From positions 361,139 through 425,138 of the forward strand of contig NC_081337.1 in NCBI RefSeq assembly GCF_022539665.2: a stretch of 64,000 nucleotides of DNA, given 5' to 3'. The translations under genes were made by a program, and so were the position numbers. Positions 52,501 through 63,657 of the stretch are shown here, one piece after another. Below the pieces are notes generated by a model. It worked only from the letters and a program-made list of their open reading frames with translations, made no database searches and was not told where the DNA came from. The DNA comes from Daphnia carinata (Eukaryota > Arthropoda > Branchiopoda > Diplostraca > Daphniidae). How positions within the stretch are numbered: the stretch's first letter is position 1; each line of letters starts with the position of its first letter.

Positions 52501-53694
52501 AAATCGGAATCACCAGCAACAAAAATATTATAATGATTTCATGTTTTGACGAAAATTAAGCATCAAACGATAAATGCAAAGTTTCGTCTTTTTCACACAC
52601 ACCCTCCCCTTTCTAAAAACAAAAGGTTTTAATAGTTATTTACGAGGAAAATAAACGTTCAAAATTGACAAATTTTTCGTCAACCGATAGCTCTTTTCAA
52701 CAGCTATCTATTTCTATGAAATTTTGTTAAATTTTCAGAAAAGGAAAAAGGTTAAGCGTAATATATTTTTTTCTTTTCATCAGTTGCGTCCATTACAACC
52801 TTAGATCGAAAACAACAAAAACACATTTTGCCTTTAAGATTTTTTCCATTTGAAAATGTTGATAACAGTTACCCAAAAAGGGATAGCCCTTACCAAGGGC
52901 TATCGATTGCCATTAAATCAGCGAATATCGTAATTAATTTTGCTAATAAATAATTAAAAAATTGTTTCTCTTATAATCGTTTATTTCAATTACCATAACT
53001 ATTATACATATATATAATAGTAATATATATATATAATTGTATGTACGTAAAAATTTTATATAAAATTGTAATACATATTACTGTTTATATTTTATATATC
53101 ATCATAGTATTGTAAATATATTATTTCATTGGAAAAATTTATATCAACCGACTGCATATTATTGGCTTCGACAAAATTTAAAAGGCATGCGCTACACGCA
53201 TTTTTGTTTAACTGGTTTAACTTTAACGGTTTAACCACTAAAGCAACCAAATCAAAGCCCTAGTGGCGACAACACACACATTTTCCGTAAAGAAAACTGT
53301 AGGCGCGATTATGTACTAAGTAGTACATATTGCCTTGCGACCAGCCTGTGGTTGGTGGGATAGTGTTTACCCCATGCGGGAAAAATCGACGGTTTGCGAT
53401 CTGGAAGAACCGCACCGAAATCTAAAATGACCCGACAAATCGCCAAAAATCTTCCCGATTTATGCGGGGCCGACCGCTAAATGACATTTGGCAACTGAGC
53501 AAACAAGCATTAGAAAGGCGACATTTAATAACGATTCTTTTCAAGAGGCTAATCTGGCAAGCGTTAATATTTTCTTGGATTTCAACCTGAAGCATGTTAC
53601 GACGTTCCCTGCTTCAGCTGTAACAGTAGCTTCTAATTGTGTTTCAGTGTAGTTTCCACTTTTTTCAACACATTTTGGCGCGACTTTTGTTTAA
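52501..53694. other. Intergenic DNA upstream of CWC22
   Basis: AT-rich, including TATATA-type runs near 53000-53060. Two small hairpins occur: GATAGCTC...AGCTATC near 52687, and GATAGCCCTT-ACC-AAGGGCTATC near 52885. No gene was found. The last few hundred bases presumably contain the CWC22 promoter. Confidence 0.5.
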
Positions 53695-56679
53695 ATGGAG
53701 AGCGTTGTGAAAGCTGTCGGCCTACCTGTAAATTTCTCGGAAGAAGTTGAGGATGACACAGACAAAAAAATAGAAGAAAAAAGTTCTTCCACCAAGTTCG
53801 AAAACAGTCGGAAACGACGGTACAGCTCAGACGAAGAATATAGAAGCCGAGAAAGGTAAATGTAGAAAATTTCTTTCCAGTAATCAGTTAATAAACTTAT
53901 TTTATAAAATTATTTTAGGAAAGATCATTATGAGATTGGATCCCGTTATTGGGCAGATGAAGGGACCAGATCTCACCGCACCAATATTTTGAGAGAACAA
54001 GATCATCATTCAAGGAAAAAGAAAGATCACCAAAAAAATTGTAATCCAAATCCCATGAATGAAGAAGGTGTGAAAGAGCAGAAGAAAGAGAAAGAGGTGG
54101 ATCCGATTATGACACGAACTGGGGGAGCCTACATTCCTCCGGCCAGATTGAGAATGATGCAAGCACAAATAACAGACAAATCCAGCTTAGCTTTCCAGCG
54201 TTTATCTTGGGAAGCTCTAAAAAAATCCATTCATGGATTGATTAACAAAGTTAATGTGTCAAATATCTGTTTGATTGTTACATCATTGTTCAAGGAAAAC
54301 ATAATACGGGGACGTGGCCTCCTAACCAGGTCTATTATTCAAGCCCAAGCAGCATCACCAACTTTTACACATGTTTATGCTGCACTAGCTGCAGTAATCA
54401 ACACTAAGGTACAGTTTTATAGAGTCCATATCAGAGCTAACTAAATGCTAAGTATTCAATGTTCTAGTTTCCCAATATTGGTGAACTGCTATTGACTCGC
54501 CTCATTCTTCAGTTCCGTCGTGGATTTCGTCGTAATGACAAGCAGATCTGTATGAGTTCGACAAGATTCATAGCACATCTTGTGAACCAACAAGTGGTAA
54601 TACCTTTTTGCAAGATTTTTTAAAAATATTTTATTTGTTCTTTTTCCCCTTTCTTTTATCCTATCTATTTATTTTGTTTATTTTTCCAGGCCCATGAACT
54701 TTTGGCGCTAGAGATTTTAACTCTTTTACTAGAAAATGCGACAGACGATTCAGTTGAAGTAGCTGTTGGTTTTTTGAAAGAATGTGGACAGAAGTTGGGT
54801 GAAGTGTCTCCAAGAGGATTAACTGCCGTCTTTGATCGCCTTCGTCATGTTTTACATGAAGCTGATTTAGACAAGCGTGTTAAGTACATGATTGAAGTAA
54901 TGTTTCAAGTACGGAAAGATGGTTTCAAGGACAATCCTGCGATTGTGGCGGAATTGGACCAAGTGGAAGAAGAAGATCAGTTCACTCATCTGATGTCAAT
55001 TGAAGAAGAAAAGCTTGACCCTCAGGAGATGTTAAGTAATATTATCAATTTCATGACTAATTCAAATAGTATAATAATCTATTGTTAATTAATTGCTGTA
55101 CTTCACTGTTATTCTGCAAATTGTGCTATCCATCCATTCACATCATGTTACAGTAGTTTAGTAACCTCGATGTAACATCTACTGTTGTAGCATAGTTTTA
55201 AATAGTCCTTTACTGTTTTGTTTTCACACTATGTTTAATTTCTATTTTAGATGTTTTCAAGCATGATCCAGAGTATGAAGCCAATGAAGAAAAGTATCAA
55301 GCTGTTAAAATAGAAATCATAGGTGACGATTCTGGCGAGATCGATGGTTCTGATGAAGATAACGAAGAATCGAGTGAAGAAAGTGCGTCTGAGGAAGAAG
55401 CCAAAGGTAAAGAAACAAATATTTGTGTCATGTTGACTTGGTGTTTTCCGTTCTGTTTCTGTCTTGTTTTCAGAGGGTGACATAGTTGACGAAACGGAGA
55501 CCAATTTGATAGCTCTTCGTCGAACGATTTATCTCACTATCCAGAGTAGTTTAGACCACAACGAATGTGCTCATAAAATGATGAAAATGCAAATGAAGCC
55601 AGGACAGGAAATTGAGTTATGCCACATGATTTTGGATTGCTGCACGCAACAGAGGACGTACGAGAAATTCTTTGGACTTCTAGCGCAAGTATTACATCAT
55701 AAATTTGTTAGAAAAGGTTTTGGAATGTAATGTTTTTCTCGTTTCTTAAGAGGTTTTGCCAGATTGATAAAGCTTACATTCCACCATTTGAACAAATTTT
55801 CCATGATACATACGATACAATTCATCGGTTGGATACTAACAAGTTACGAAATGTGGCTAAAATGTTTGCTCATTTACTTTTCACGGATGCAATCAGCTGG
55901 CAAGTTATGACTAATGTTCGACTGACGGAAAAAGATACTTCAAGTTCTTCAAGAATATTTCTTAAAATTTTGTTTCAAGAACTGGCAGAGTACATGGGTT
56001 TGAGCAACCTGATTCTTCGACTTAAAGATCCGTAATTGCATTATTTCTTCCATTTTTATTATTATTTTTATTTTACATTAAGAAACTCAGTTCCTAAATC
56101 AAAATTCGTCTTTTTAGAACTTTGCAAACACATTTTGAAGGCATTTTCCCCCGTGATGATCCCCGGAACACTCGATTCGCCATAAATTACTTCACTTCAA
56201 TTGGATTGGGAGGCTTGACGTAAGTTTAGCTTACATATTTTAAAAAGTTGAGACCAAAAATAAAGGTTTGCGTATCATGCAGAGACGAGCTTCGTGAACA
56301 TCTTCGAACGCACCCTAAACCGCCACCGGTCACAGTTCCTGCGCCGGTATCTACACTGTCAGCTGCGGCCGCACAGTTATTGTTGGAGTCATCCGATTCC
56401 GATTCAAGTTCATCTTCTTCCTCCTCGTCATCATCGTCGTCATCATCATCATCAACTTCATCGTCCTCCTCGAGTGATGGAAAAGGCAGAAACAAAGGTT
56501 CGCGGAAGAAACTGCGTTCTTCAAATAATAAGTCGAAATCGGAAAGTCGATCAGTCCGAAAACTAAGCCCCGAAGAGATCCGGACTAGAGATCAGCCATC
56601 CGATCACCATCAAGGTGATCGAAACAGGAGCAATCGACACTTCAATGAAAAAGAATCTAAAAGTAGTTCGCGCCGATAA
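53695..56679 (+). CDS. CWC22: Pre-mRNA-splicing factor CWC22
   Basis: Nine exons with GT-AG introns: 53695-53855, 53919-54408, 54468-54596, 54690-55035, 55251-55373, 55474-55688, 55751-56031, 56118-56219 and 56283-56679, giving 747 residues. The motif [14 protein letters not shown] (about 120) opens the MIF4G domain (about 145-320: [34 protein letters not shown]). An acidic linker and an MA3 domain (about 425-540: [36 protein letters not shown]) follow, and a Ser/Arg-rich tail ends it. In known systems CWC22 delivers eIF4A3 to the spliceosome for exon-junction complex assembly. The ATG and splice sites keep frame throughout if exon 5 ends at 55373. Using the donor at 55407 breaks it. Confidence 0.93.
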
Positions 56680-57519
56680 GGTGAAAGTGCTGAGTGCTTT
56701 ATGTTCATGTTGCAATGAAATATACTTCTTTTACCTCCCGTCATGAATTTCTACAGATAATTGAAAATCGACATTTTAATGTTACCACTTTAATACCATA
56801 CATTCTGGAAGACAAAAGAGGAAAATATTAAACACAAAAAGAACTTTGTTGTGAATGCAACACGTCAGCAAAAAGAAAAGGTGCAGTAAGAGTAAATTTT
56901 GCGTTTTGAATTTGCTCACTTATAAGTACTAATTTCGTTTTGGACTGAATTTGTTTATAATGTTCTATCATTCATACTTAACGAGAACATTCATACTTAG
57001 CGGGAAAAATTTTATTTGCATAAGCCTGATTATTTAATTTTATTATTATGCCCGCTAGCTCAGGTCTCTTAGCAGGAGAAGGTCTTCGTATTTTCACATA
57101 GAAAACCTTGAAATGTATTAACCATAGTACAACCGCAAGCGATATGGGATGTATCATCGTTATTCGATAGGGGATGAAGTTCTCGTTTTCCTTTTTTTTT
57201 GTCCAAATTTAGTTTTCATTTTTCAGGTGTATGTGATGCGCTCTATTATCACGGCTTACCTAACAATTAGACACTGTGCAGGAACTTCAACTACAATGCT
57301 AAACACAATACACTTGTAAAGTACCGGCCATTCAGTTGGTTTCACAGTTTTATTTTATCGAGGATTTTATTATTTTTTTTATAACTTGGGTCAAGTATTT
57401 AGAATATACTGTACTAAATGACACGGCCACGGATAATTCCAAACGTACAGTACGTCTTGTGTGCATTCGTAATATAGCTAATACTGGAAGAAGAAATCGA
57501 ATTTCGAATAAGGGACGGA
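56680..57519. other. Shared 3' region of convergent CWC22 and ICMT
   Basis: AT-rich untranslated and intergenic DNA between the two stop codons. No additional gene was recognised. Confidence 0.6.
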
Positions 57520-58628
57520 TTAATTTATATTATACCCGTGAATAAATGGCAAACCAGTAGGCACTTTGGATTGGTAAACAACATACTCATGACCAAAGAA
57601 ATGCAAAAGAGTCATTTCTTCTTCAAACACGCGTTCATAAAAAAACTTCCAAGATGCGATCAAGTATGCAACAGAGCACAATGGATTACATAAAATAATT
57701 TGTGTACCGATGGACCAATAAAACCATCCTACATAACTCGGATGACGGCACAGGCTGTAGATGCCTCCAGTGACAAGTTGGTGATGTTCTTCACGCTGGG
57801 TCCTGATAAGATGATCAAAATTATGGAAGGCGGTCAGCATGGCAGTCTTCCTTACAATTTCTCCTCCAATACAAAGAAACAGACCAATTCCGCTTATCCA
57901 ATAATTCTTCTTTAAACCTTAGAATTTTTTAAAATTAATGGTAACATAAAAAATCATGGCAACAAAGATCTATTCTCACCTGGGAAAAGCCACAATTCAG
58001 TCCAATATTCAACCCAAGAAACTAAGGCTGCTATACCATATGCTTTACTGTGGTTAAGCAAAAAACTTTCAGGTGTTAGGTTTTGGGGCCTTATTACTGA
58101 TGTCACAACAAATTCAGAAAAGTGGAAAAAAGACATAATTGAAATGTACCTGTAAAAAAGTAGGTATTTACATTTTAAATGCCAACCAATGGTGCAAAAC
58201 GTTACATTACGAAAAAAAATAAAAAGCAGAGAAAATCTTATCAGAACTTACCATCCTAATGAATGATAGTTTGTACTACAACAAGATGTAACTGTAATTC
58301 CCAATGCTTGGCCTATCCCAAGTAGTATGGATCTCCAAACAATCTGCAATAAAAGAATTAAATTCATTAAGATGTTTACCTGAACATTTCGAGTTTTAAA
58401 TTCAAATACTTCAAAAATTTGTCCTTGACAACAAATTCGTGATGACAGACAACTGATTATTAACAGGACACATGAAATGAGTATGGCATAATGAAGTCCA
58501 ATAGTAGGTTTTTCTTCATGAGCAATTTCCGGTGAATGCAAATGAAGCGCGACGAAAACAGTGATGATGAGATTAAGAAGGAAAGCAACCACAAAACTAA
58601 AGCACCCTATTTTCCCATGAATATGCAT
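57520..58628 (-). CDS. ICMT: Protein-S-isoprenylcysteine O-methyltransferase
   Basis: Four exons on the minus strand, 58628-58380, 58343-58252, 58149-57980 and 57917-57520, all with GT-AG borders and consistent phase, give 302 residues. Many hydrophobic segments fit a multi-pass endoplasmic reticulum membrane enzyme. The C-terminal signature GGIYSLCRHPSYVGWFYW (about 220-237), then EEMTLLHFFGHEY and VPTGLPFI, is diagnostic of the ICMT/Ste14 family. It methylates the carboxyl group of prenylated CaaX proteins after Rce1 cleavage, using S-adenosylmethionine. The length fits animal ICMT (about 280-290). It converges on CWC22 and has a possible divergent partner 47 bp upstream. Confidence 0.93.
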
Positions 58629-58675
58629 GACTTGTATAGTTGATATATAATAAATATCTTTGACAGAGGCTAATT

Positions 58676-58840
58676 ATGACTAGTCTTCAACAAGAAACGG
58701 ATGTTACTGACTTCATGGCGGAGAAAGCGCTCAATTTACTGTTAGAATTATACCCACAAAATTTACAAATAACAATCCTAGCATACAAGAGTAAGAAACA
58801 TATTCCACAAGAAAATTATTCACGTCTACTAAAATCATGA
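58676..58840 (+). CDS. Small ORF divergent from ICMT (54 codons)
   Basis: An ATG 47 bp from the ICMT start opens MTSLQQETDVTDFMAEKALN and ends at TGA 58838-58840. A potential donor (AGAGTAAGAA near 58790) means it could instead be a first exon. No family was recognised. If transcribed it would share a bidirectional promoter with ICMT. The hAT-like insertion begins 95 bp downstream. Confidence 0.3.
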   Translation: MTSLQQETDVTDFMAEKALNLLLELYPQNLQITILAYKSKKHIPQENYSRLLKS

Positions 58841-59416
58841 CAGCGTCGTTACTCCATTTTTTTCGGAAAATCCTGCGAGATTGCCAAACGAGCTTAGAAG
58901 TAATGTCTAGCAGACGAAGTATGGCAGGCTTCAGCTAGGGCTGGGCTCCGATCGTTTTTTATCGGGGCAAAACGCGGTTAATCGGGAAAAAAATCGTCAA
59001 ACCATAGATAAAGACTACTGGTTCGTTATGTCCATAAGAGAAATAACATGGGCTGCTGACGCAAAAATTTTGGGTACCCTTCCTACGATTTTTTGGATCC
59101 TTACTCTGCTTGCAGTGCCATCAAGTGGAGGTTTTTATCACTACTGATGGTGTAAATAGCTTTCCACCAACCGCCATTGTTCGTGGCAGTTTGTGGCGTC
59201 CTGAAGCTAGATTTGGCTTGAAAATGGCGTTCCCTAAAGAAAATAAGAATAGGATAGGTTTGTACAGTTTGATCTATGGAGTGATCGTTATAATGTTGAG
59301 AGACCAAAGTAAATAATAATTGAATTTAAAGGTTACGATATGAAGGGCAGCTTTAGTAAATGGAAAAACGGAAAACAAGAACTTGAAAGTGCCGTGTAAC
59401 CATAATTTGAAGAAAA

Positions 59417-59674
59417 TTGAGTCAAAAAATCAAGAGCCTGAAGAAAAGCGAGGACCAATTGACATCGTTTCTCTTAAAAAGTAACTCTTCTGAAGGTCTT
59501 TTCATTTCTAGCTTGTTAACCAATATTCCAACTTGGGATGTTTCTATAGTTCAAGATCTCGATAGTGCAAAGTTGGTTTGGACCACAATAGTCCTACCCA
59601 AAAAATTTACACCAGGAACCATGCTTCCAATTCTGAAAGAACTGCAAGATCGTCTAGCAGCTAAGCTGTCATAA
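59417..59674 (+). CDS. Unidentified ORF inside the hAT-like element
   Basis: An 85-codon frame starts MSQKIKSLKKSEDQLTSFLL and ends DRLAAKLS. Its composition is protein-like (IPTWDVSIVQDLDSAKLVW). No family was recognised. It may be part of captured host sequence lying just before the SURF6-like region, or a separate captured exon. Confidence 0.35.
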   Translation: MSQKIKSLKKSEDQLTSFLLKSNSSEGLFISSLLTNIPTWDVSIVQDLDSAKLVWTTIVLPKKFTPGTMLPILKELQDRLAAKLS

Positions 59675-59818
59675 TTCACAGGTATGTGTTAATCTTTATA
59701 TTTAAGGAAGACCAGCCAGCCAACTTATATCATCTATTTTCAGGAAGAAAATGAAACCCTAACTAGAACAGAAGTTAAATAAATTGAAGAAGAAAAAATT
59801 AAAAGGGAAAAATAAGAA

Positions 59819-60828
59819 GGTAGCCGGTGAAATAGGACTGAAACCAAATAGGACTGGAGAAATAGGACTGAAAATTTTCAGTCCTATTTCTACCGGAGAA
59901 ATAGGACTGGGAGAAATAGGACTGACTTTTAAATACTTTTAGGACAGTCCTATTTCTCCACGCCATCGGTCCTATTTCTCCTTGGCCTCAGTCCTATTTC
60001 TCCTTAGAAATAGTCCTATTTCTTTTGTTTTGTTCCAATAGGAACGATATGCCTCCAATCCGGTAGGCAACATATTGCGTCAGAGCGTCGGCTTATATCC
60101 ATTTCCCTTTGCAAAAAACCGATGGTGTTAACGCGTTACTTAAATGGTTCACCAAACATTTATCTCTTATCATATTTTAATTTAAATTGCAGAGTACCCT
60201 GAAACATACTATGTCTAATATAGTTCATTTAGTAAAATACTACAACGGCTACACCAGAAATATTTATTACATTTTTCTTACTTTTTAGTGCATAAAATGT
60301 TTTCCAGTTGAGTGCAACTGGGAAAGTTAATTACCCTAATAAATTGAGACAAAATTAATAAACAATTCTGTTTTAGTTTTAATTGTATTTTATTCAATGA
60401 ACTGTATTAAATACAACATATTCCATGTGCACCAGCGATTATAATTAAAATATGATAAGAGATAAATGTTTGGTGAACCATTTAAGTAACGCGTTAACAC
60501 CATCGGTTTTTTGCAAAGGGAAATGGATATAAGCCGACGCTCTGACGAAATATGTTGCCTACCGGATTGGAGGCATATCGTTCCTATTGGAACAAAATAA
60601 AAGAAATAGGACTATTTCTAAGGAGAAATATGACTGAGGCCAAGGAGAAATAGGACTGAGGCCAAGGAGAAATAGGACCGATGGCGTGGAGAAATAGGAC
60701 TGTCCTAAAAGTATTTAAAAGTCAGTCCTATTTCTCCCAGTCCTATTTCTCCGGTAGAAATAGGACTGAAAATTTTCAGTCCTATTTCTCCAGTCCTATT
60801 TGGTTTCAGTCCTATTTCACCGCCAATC
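59819..60828. mobile_element. Second inverted-repeat element of the Akt-carrying family
   Basis: A 1,010-bp element starts GGTAGCCGGTGAAATAGGAC and ends in the inverse of a similar sequence, with 8-bp target duplication AATAAGAA (59811-59818 and 60829-60836). Arms of about 360 bp are inverted copies, containing repeated GGAGAAATAGGACTG motifs and, further in, GATGGTGTTAACGCGTTACT. The middle (about 60182-60445) is AT-rich and non-coding. It shares termini and motif type with 39515-42685 but is about one third as long and carries no gene. Confidence 0.87.
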
Positions 60829-60838
60829 AATAAGAAAA

Positions 60839-61430
60839 ATGACTTCCAAAATTGTGAAACTTTCAAAAACCACCAAGGCAGCATCTGTGTCAGCAACCTC
60901 TGATCATACAGAGTTTCTCAAATCAGAAATTTCTAAGCCAAGAATAACAAGTACACTGCCAAAGCCAATTTTTAACAGTGAAGGCTGCCTGGTTTGCAGC
61001 AAATTTGGTTTTGGAGAACTAATTACTCCTTTACCCATTCTGAAAAAGACCTCTTTCGATCCAAAAGCAGCAATGATTAAAATAAAACAAACGTCAAAGA
61101 AAAAGTGAAAATCTTGGAAGGCAAAGGTGAAGTTGAGAAGGCAAGAAGCATTGAAGGGAAACAGGCATGGGAAGGTTCTCTGCAAAGAGCTGAAGGTGTT
61201 AGGGTAAACTTTCAATTTGACAAAAAAAAATTTAAGATCTTCGAAAATGTTAACCTTTCTGTGTTACAATAGGTAAATGACGATGTGAATTGCTTGCTAA
61301 AAAATTTTAAAAACGCGATAAAACCAAATCACAAAGTAAAAATAAGTGGACCAATGCATTGAAGAACAGAAAAGGAGAAAAGCTAACATTAAGAAACATG
61401 AAAAGAAAGAACCCAAACTAATGAAATAAG
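60839..61430 (+). pseudogene. SURF6-like fragment (broken)
   Basis: The frame from MTSKIVKLSKTTKAAS contains KPIFNSEGCLVCSKFGFGEL, resembling the conserved F-N-x-E-G...SKF block of the nucleolar SURF6 family. After a frameshift near 61103 it continues KILEGKGEVEKARSIEGKQA and WEGSLQRAEGVRVN, matching the family's block with W, then L-x-(K/R)-A-E-G-V-(K/R)-(V/I). A Lys-rich piece (KKKKLKGKNK) just upstream of the nested element at 59780-59818 probably belongs to it too. Later frames are disrupted. SURF6 proteins act in ribosome biogenesis; this copy lies within a transposon and is split, so it is not functional. Confidence 0.55.
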
Positions 61431-62449
61431 GCCAATTTATCGTATTAATGAGCGATACTGACTCTTGGATGAGTTAACTCGTGTTCTATTATGTCCAAAA
61501 CGTGTTATAGTTTTGTATTAAAATACACTGGCATGCTTTCCATGTTCGTGGAAAATTTTAAGTAACAAATCTTTGATTCATTTAAAAAGTTTTAATGGCT
61601 TAATCATAAACATTAACCACAGACACATCACATTAATCAACTTAACATTAATCACAGACTCAAAAATAAAGGTCTTTCATGGTGGAAAATAATTAAAATT
61701 GATTTTTCATTATTAGTAACTTTGTTAGCATCAAGACATAAGATTTTAATATTATTCCTATAAACATTATTTATCAAATGTTAATAATAATGAACTAGCC
61801 TACATGTAAACATATACTAGTTTTCAACATCCGCCAAAAGTCCCTCAACCATATTTCTATTGGCGTTCATGCATGTAGTTCTTTCCTTTGTCCGCGAGAG
61901 GCACTGTAACTAGAGTAAGCATTTGGCTTTTTCTGCGTCAGTAGGAATAGGGCTAAAAGCATAGTACACCACGAACCAGTCGTCTTTATCTATGGTCAAA
62001 CGGTCGGTTCGGTTTAGCCATTTTCGACTGCGGTTTGGTTTTCGGTTTGGAACTGGGCATAACCGGTTTGAACCGCCATTTAAAATCTCTTTTGAAATTT
62101 CACGGAAAATTTCAAATCAACCAATCATCACTAACTGTTGTGAGCATAATGCGGTCTACAACTTGTTATAAATCAAATTTCCGATCAGACTTACCGTGAT
62201 CGCGATTGAAAATTGGTCGATTTTTCCGCCATCTAGCGACAAGACTGTTTCCGATTTATTGCCCTGTGCAAACCGTATATCCGCGGTGCAAGCCATGTAA
62301 AACTACGGGAACAAACCATCAAACCGCGGTTCCAACTGTCAGAAAACAAAGGGCAAACCGAACCGCACCGGTTTGTCCTTTAAAAAAAAAAACGCGCGGT
62401 TCGGCCAAAATCGTGCCTGATCGTCGCGGGGCCGAGCCCCAGCTTCAGC

Positions 62450-62615
62450 AATCTAAAATCATAGACAAAGACCACGTCATTTATCTCTAGCACAATTAGA
62501 ATTAACTTTCGGGATCGTTACACGATCCCTCTAGTAATTAACAATTCAAACTATTAACTTCATGATTTTTAACCAGACAACATTTAAAATAACTTTTGCA
62601 GCGCTGCATTGCATA
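62450..62615. other. Spacer between the hAT-like element and the MITE
   Basis: Short non-coding host DNA. It is directly continuous with 58841-58935 if the hAT-like insertion is removed. Confidence 0.5.
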
Positions 62616-63655
62616 CAGTACCTACACAAAGTTTCCGGACAGCCGAGAGCGGCTTATGGAAAAACCAGTTTTTGTAAAATTCGCAGAAAATACAATAATC
62701 GTCTGATGTAGATGATTATTGGAATGAAATTGTTCGCAAAAAAAACTTTTATATAGGGTTTTTTTTTGCGAATTTTTAATTCACGGGCAGGGCCGTTTAA
62801 AATTGGGGGATAAAGTTTCCGGACAGTCGAGAGGGCCAGTAGTGAATGGGGCTACTTTGGCTCTCATGTACGCGACGATAAATGGGGCTACGAGGGCGTT
62901 ATAGGGCTTAAAAAAAAGAGCATCACTTAAACTATAATCTAATATGAGATTTTGCATATCATGCCATATGCAAAATCACTCTAATTTTGAGTTAGAAACG
63001 GCAAATTTTTATTCCAAGAGAATTTGCGCTATCTTCCCAGCCCGCATAGTTGCCGATTTTCCTATTCATCTACATAATAAATCGGGCTTTCCTACTTATT
63101 TACTTTTTAAATTGGAGCGGAAAATATTCAAGGCCGCTACGGTGGCAACAGTAGCCGCTATAGGCTCAAAAAAATATTTTCCGCTCCGATTTATTATGTA
63201 GATGAATAGGAAAATCGGCAACTATGCGGGCTGGGAAGATAGCGCAAATTCTCTTGGAATAAAAATTTGCCGTTTCTAACTCAAAATTAGAGTGATTTTG
63301 CATATGGCATGATATGCAAAATCTCATATTAGATTATAGTTTAAGTGATGCTCTTTTTTTTAAGCCCTATAACGCCCTCGTAGCCCCATTTATCGTCGCG
63401 TACATGAGAGCCAAAGTAGCCCCATTCACTACTGGCCCTCTTGACTGTCCGGAAACTTTATCCCCCAATTTTAAACGGCCCTGCCCGTGAATTAAAAATT
63501 CGCAAAAAAAAACCCTATATAAAAGTTTTTTTTGCAAACAATTTCATTCCAATAATCATCTACATCAGACGATTATTGTATTTTCTGCGAATTTTACAAA
63601 AACCGGTTTTTCCATAAGCCGCTCTCGGCTGTCCGGAAACTTTGTGTAGGTACTG
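62616..63655. mobile_element. Nearly palindromic Tc1/mariner-type MITE
   Basis: Starts CAGTACCTACACAAAGTTTC and ends with its inverse, with TA on both sides (62614-62615 and 63656-63657). The two arms, each about 470-500 bp, are almost exact inverted copies meeting near 63140-63180. A second copy of the end motif (AAGTTTCCGGACAGTCGAGAG near 62815, mirrored near 63440) shows one element nested symmetrically in another. No transposase ORF. The left arm has an extra stretch of about 30 bp near 63087. Confidence 0.87.
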
Positions 63656-63657
63656 TA

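Larger units (their letters stand above)
58936..62441. mobile_element. hAT-like DNA element carrying host-like sequence
   Basis: It starts TAGGGCTGGGCTCCGATCG and ends, inverted, TGGGGCTCGGCCCCG, with a perfect 8-bp target duplication GCTTCAGC (58928-58935 and 62442-62449), the hAT duplication length. A subterminal inverted segment (CCATAGATAAAGAC, then ACTGGTTCGT) is found at both ends. No hAT transposase was seen. The interior holds an unidentified ORF (59417) and a SURF6-like sequence, and it is split by a second DNA element (59819-60828). It is a 3.5-kb non-autonomous element. Confidence 0.82.

Noticed and set aside
59110-59316. 68-codon plus-strand ORF in the hAT-like element
   Set aside because: Overlapped by an equally long frame on the other strand and without recognisable motifs; not supported as a gene.
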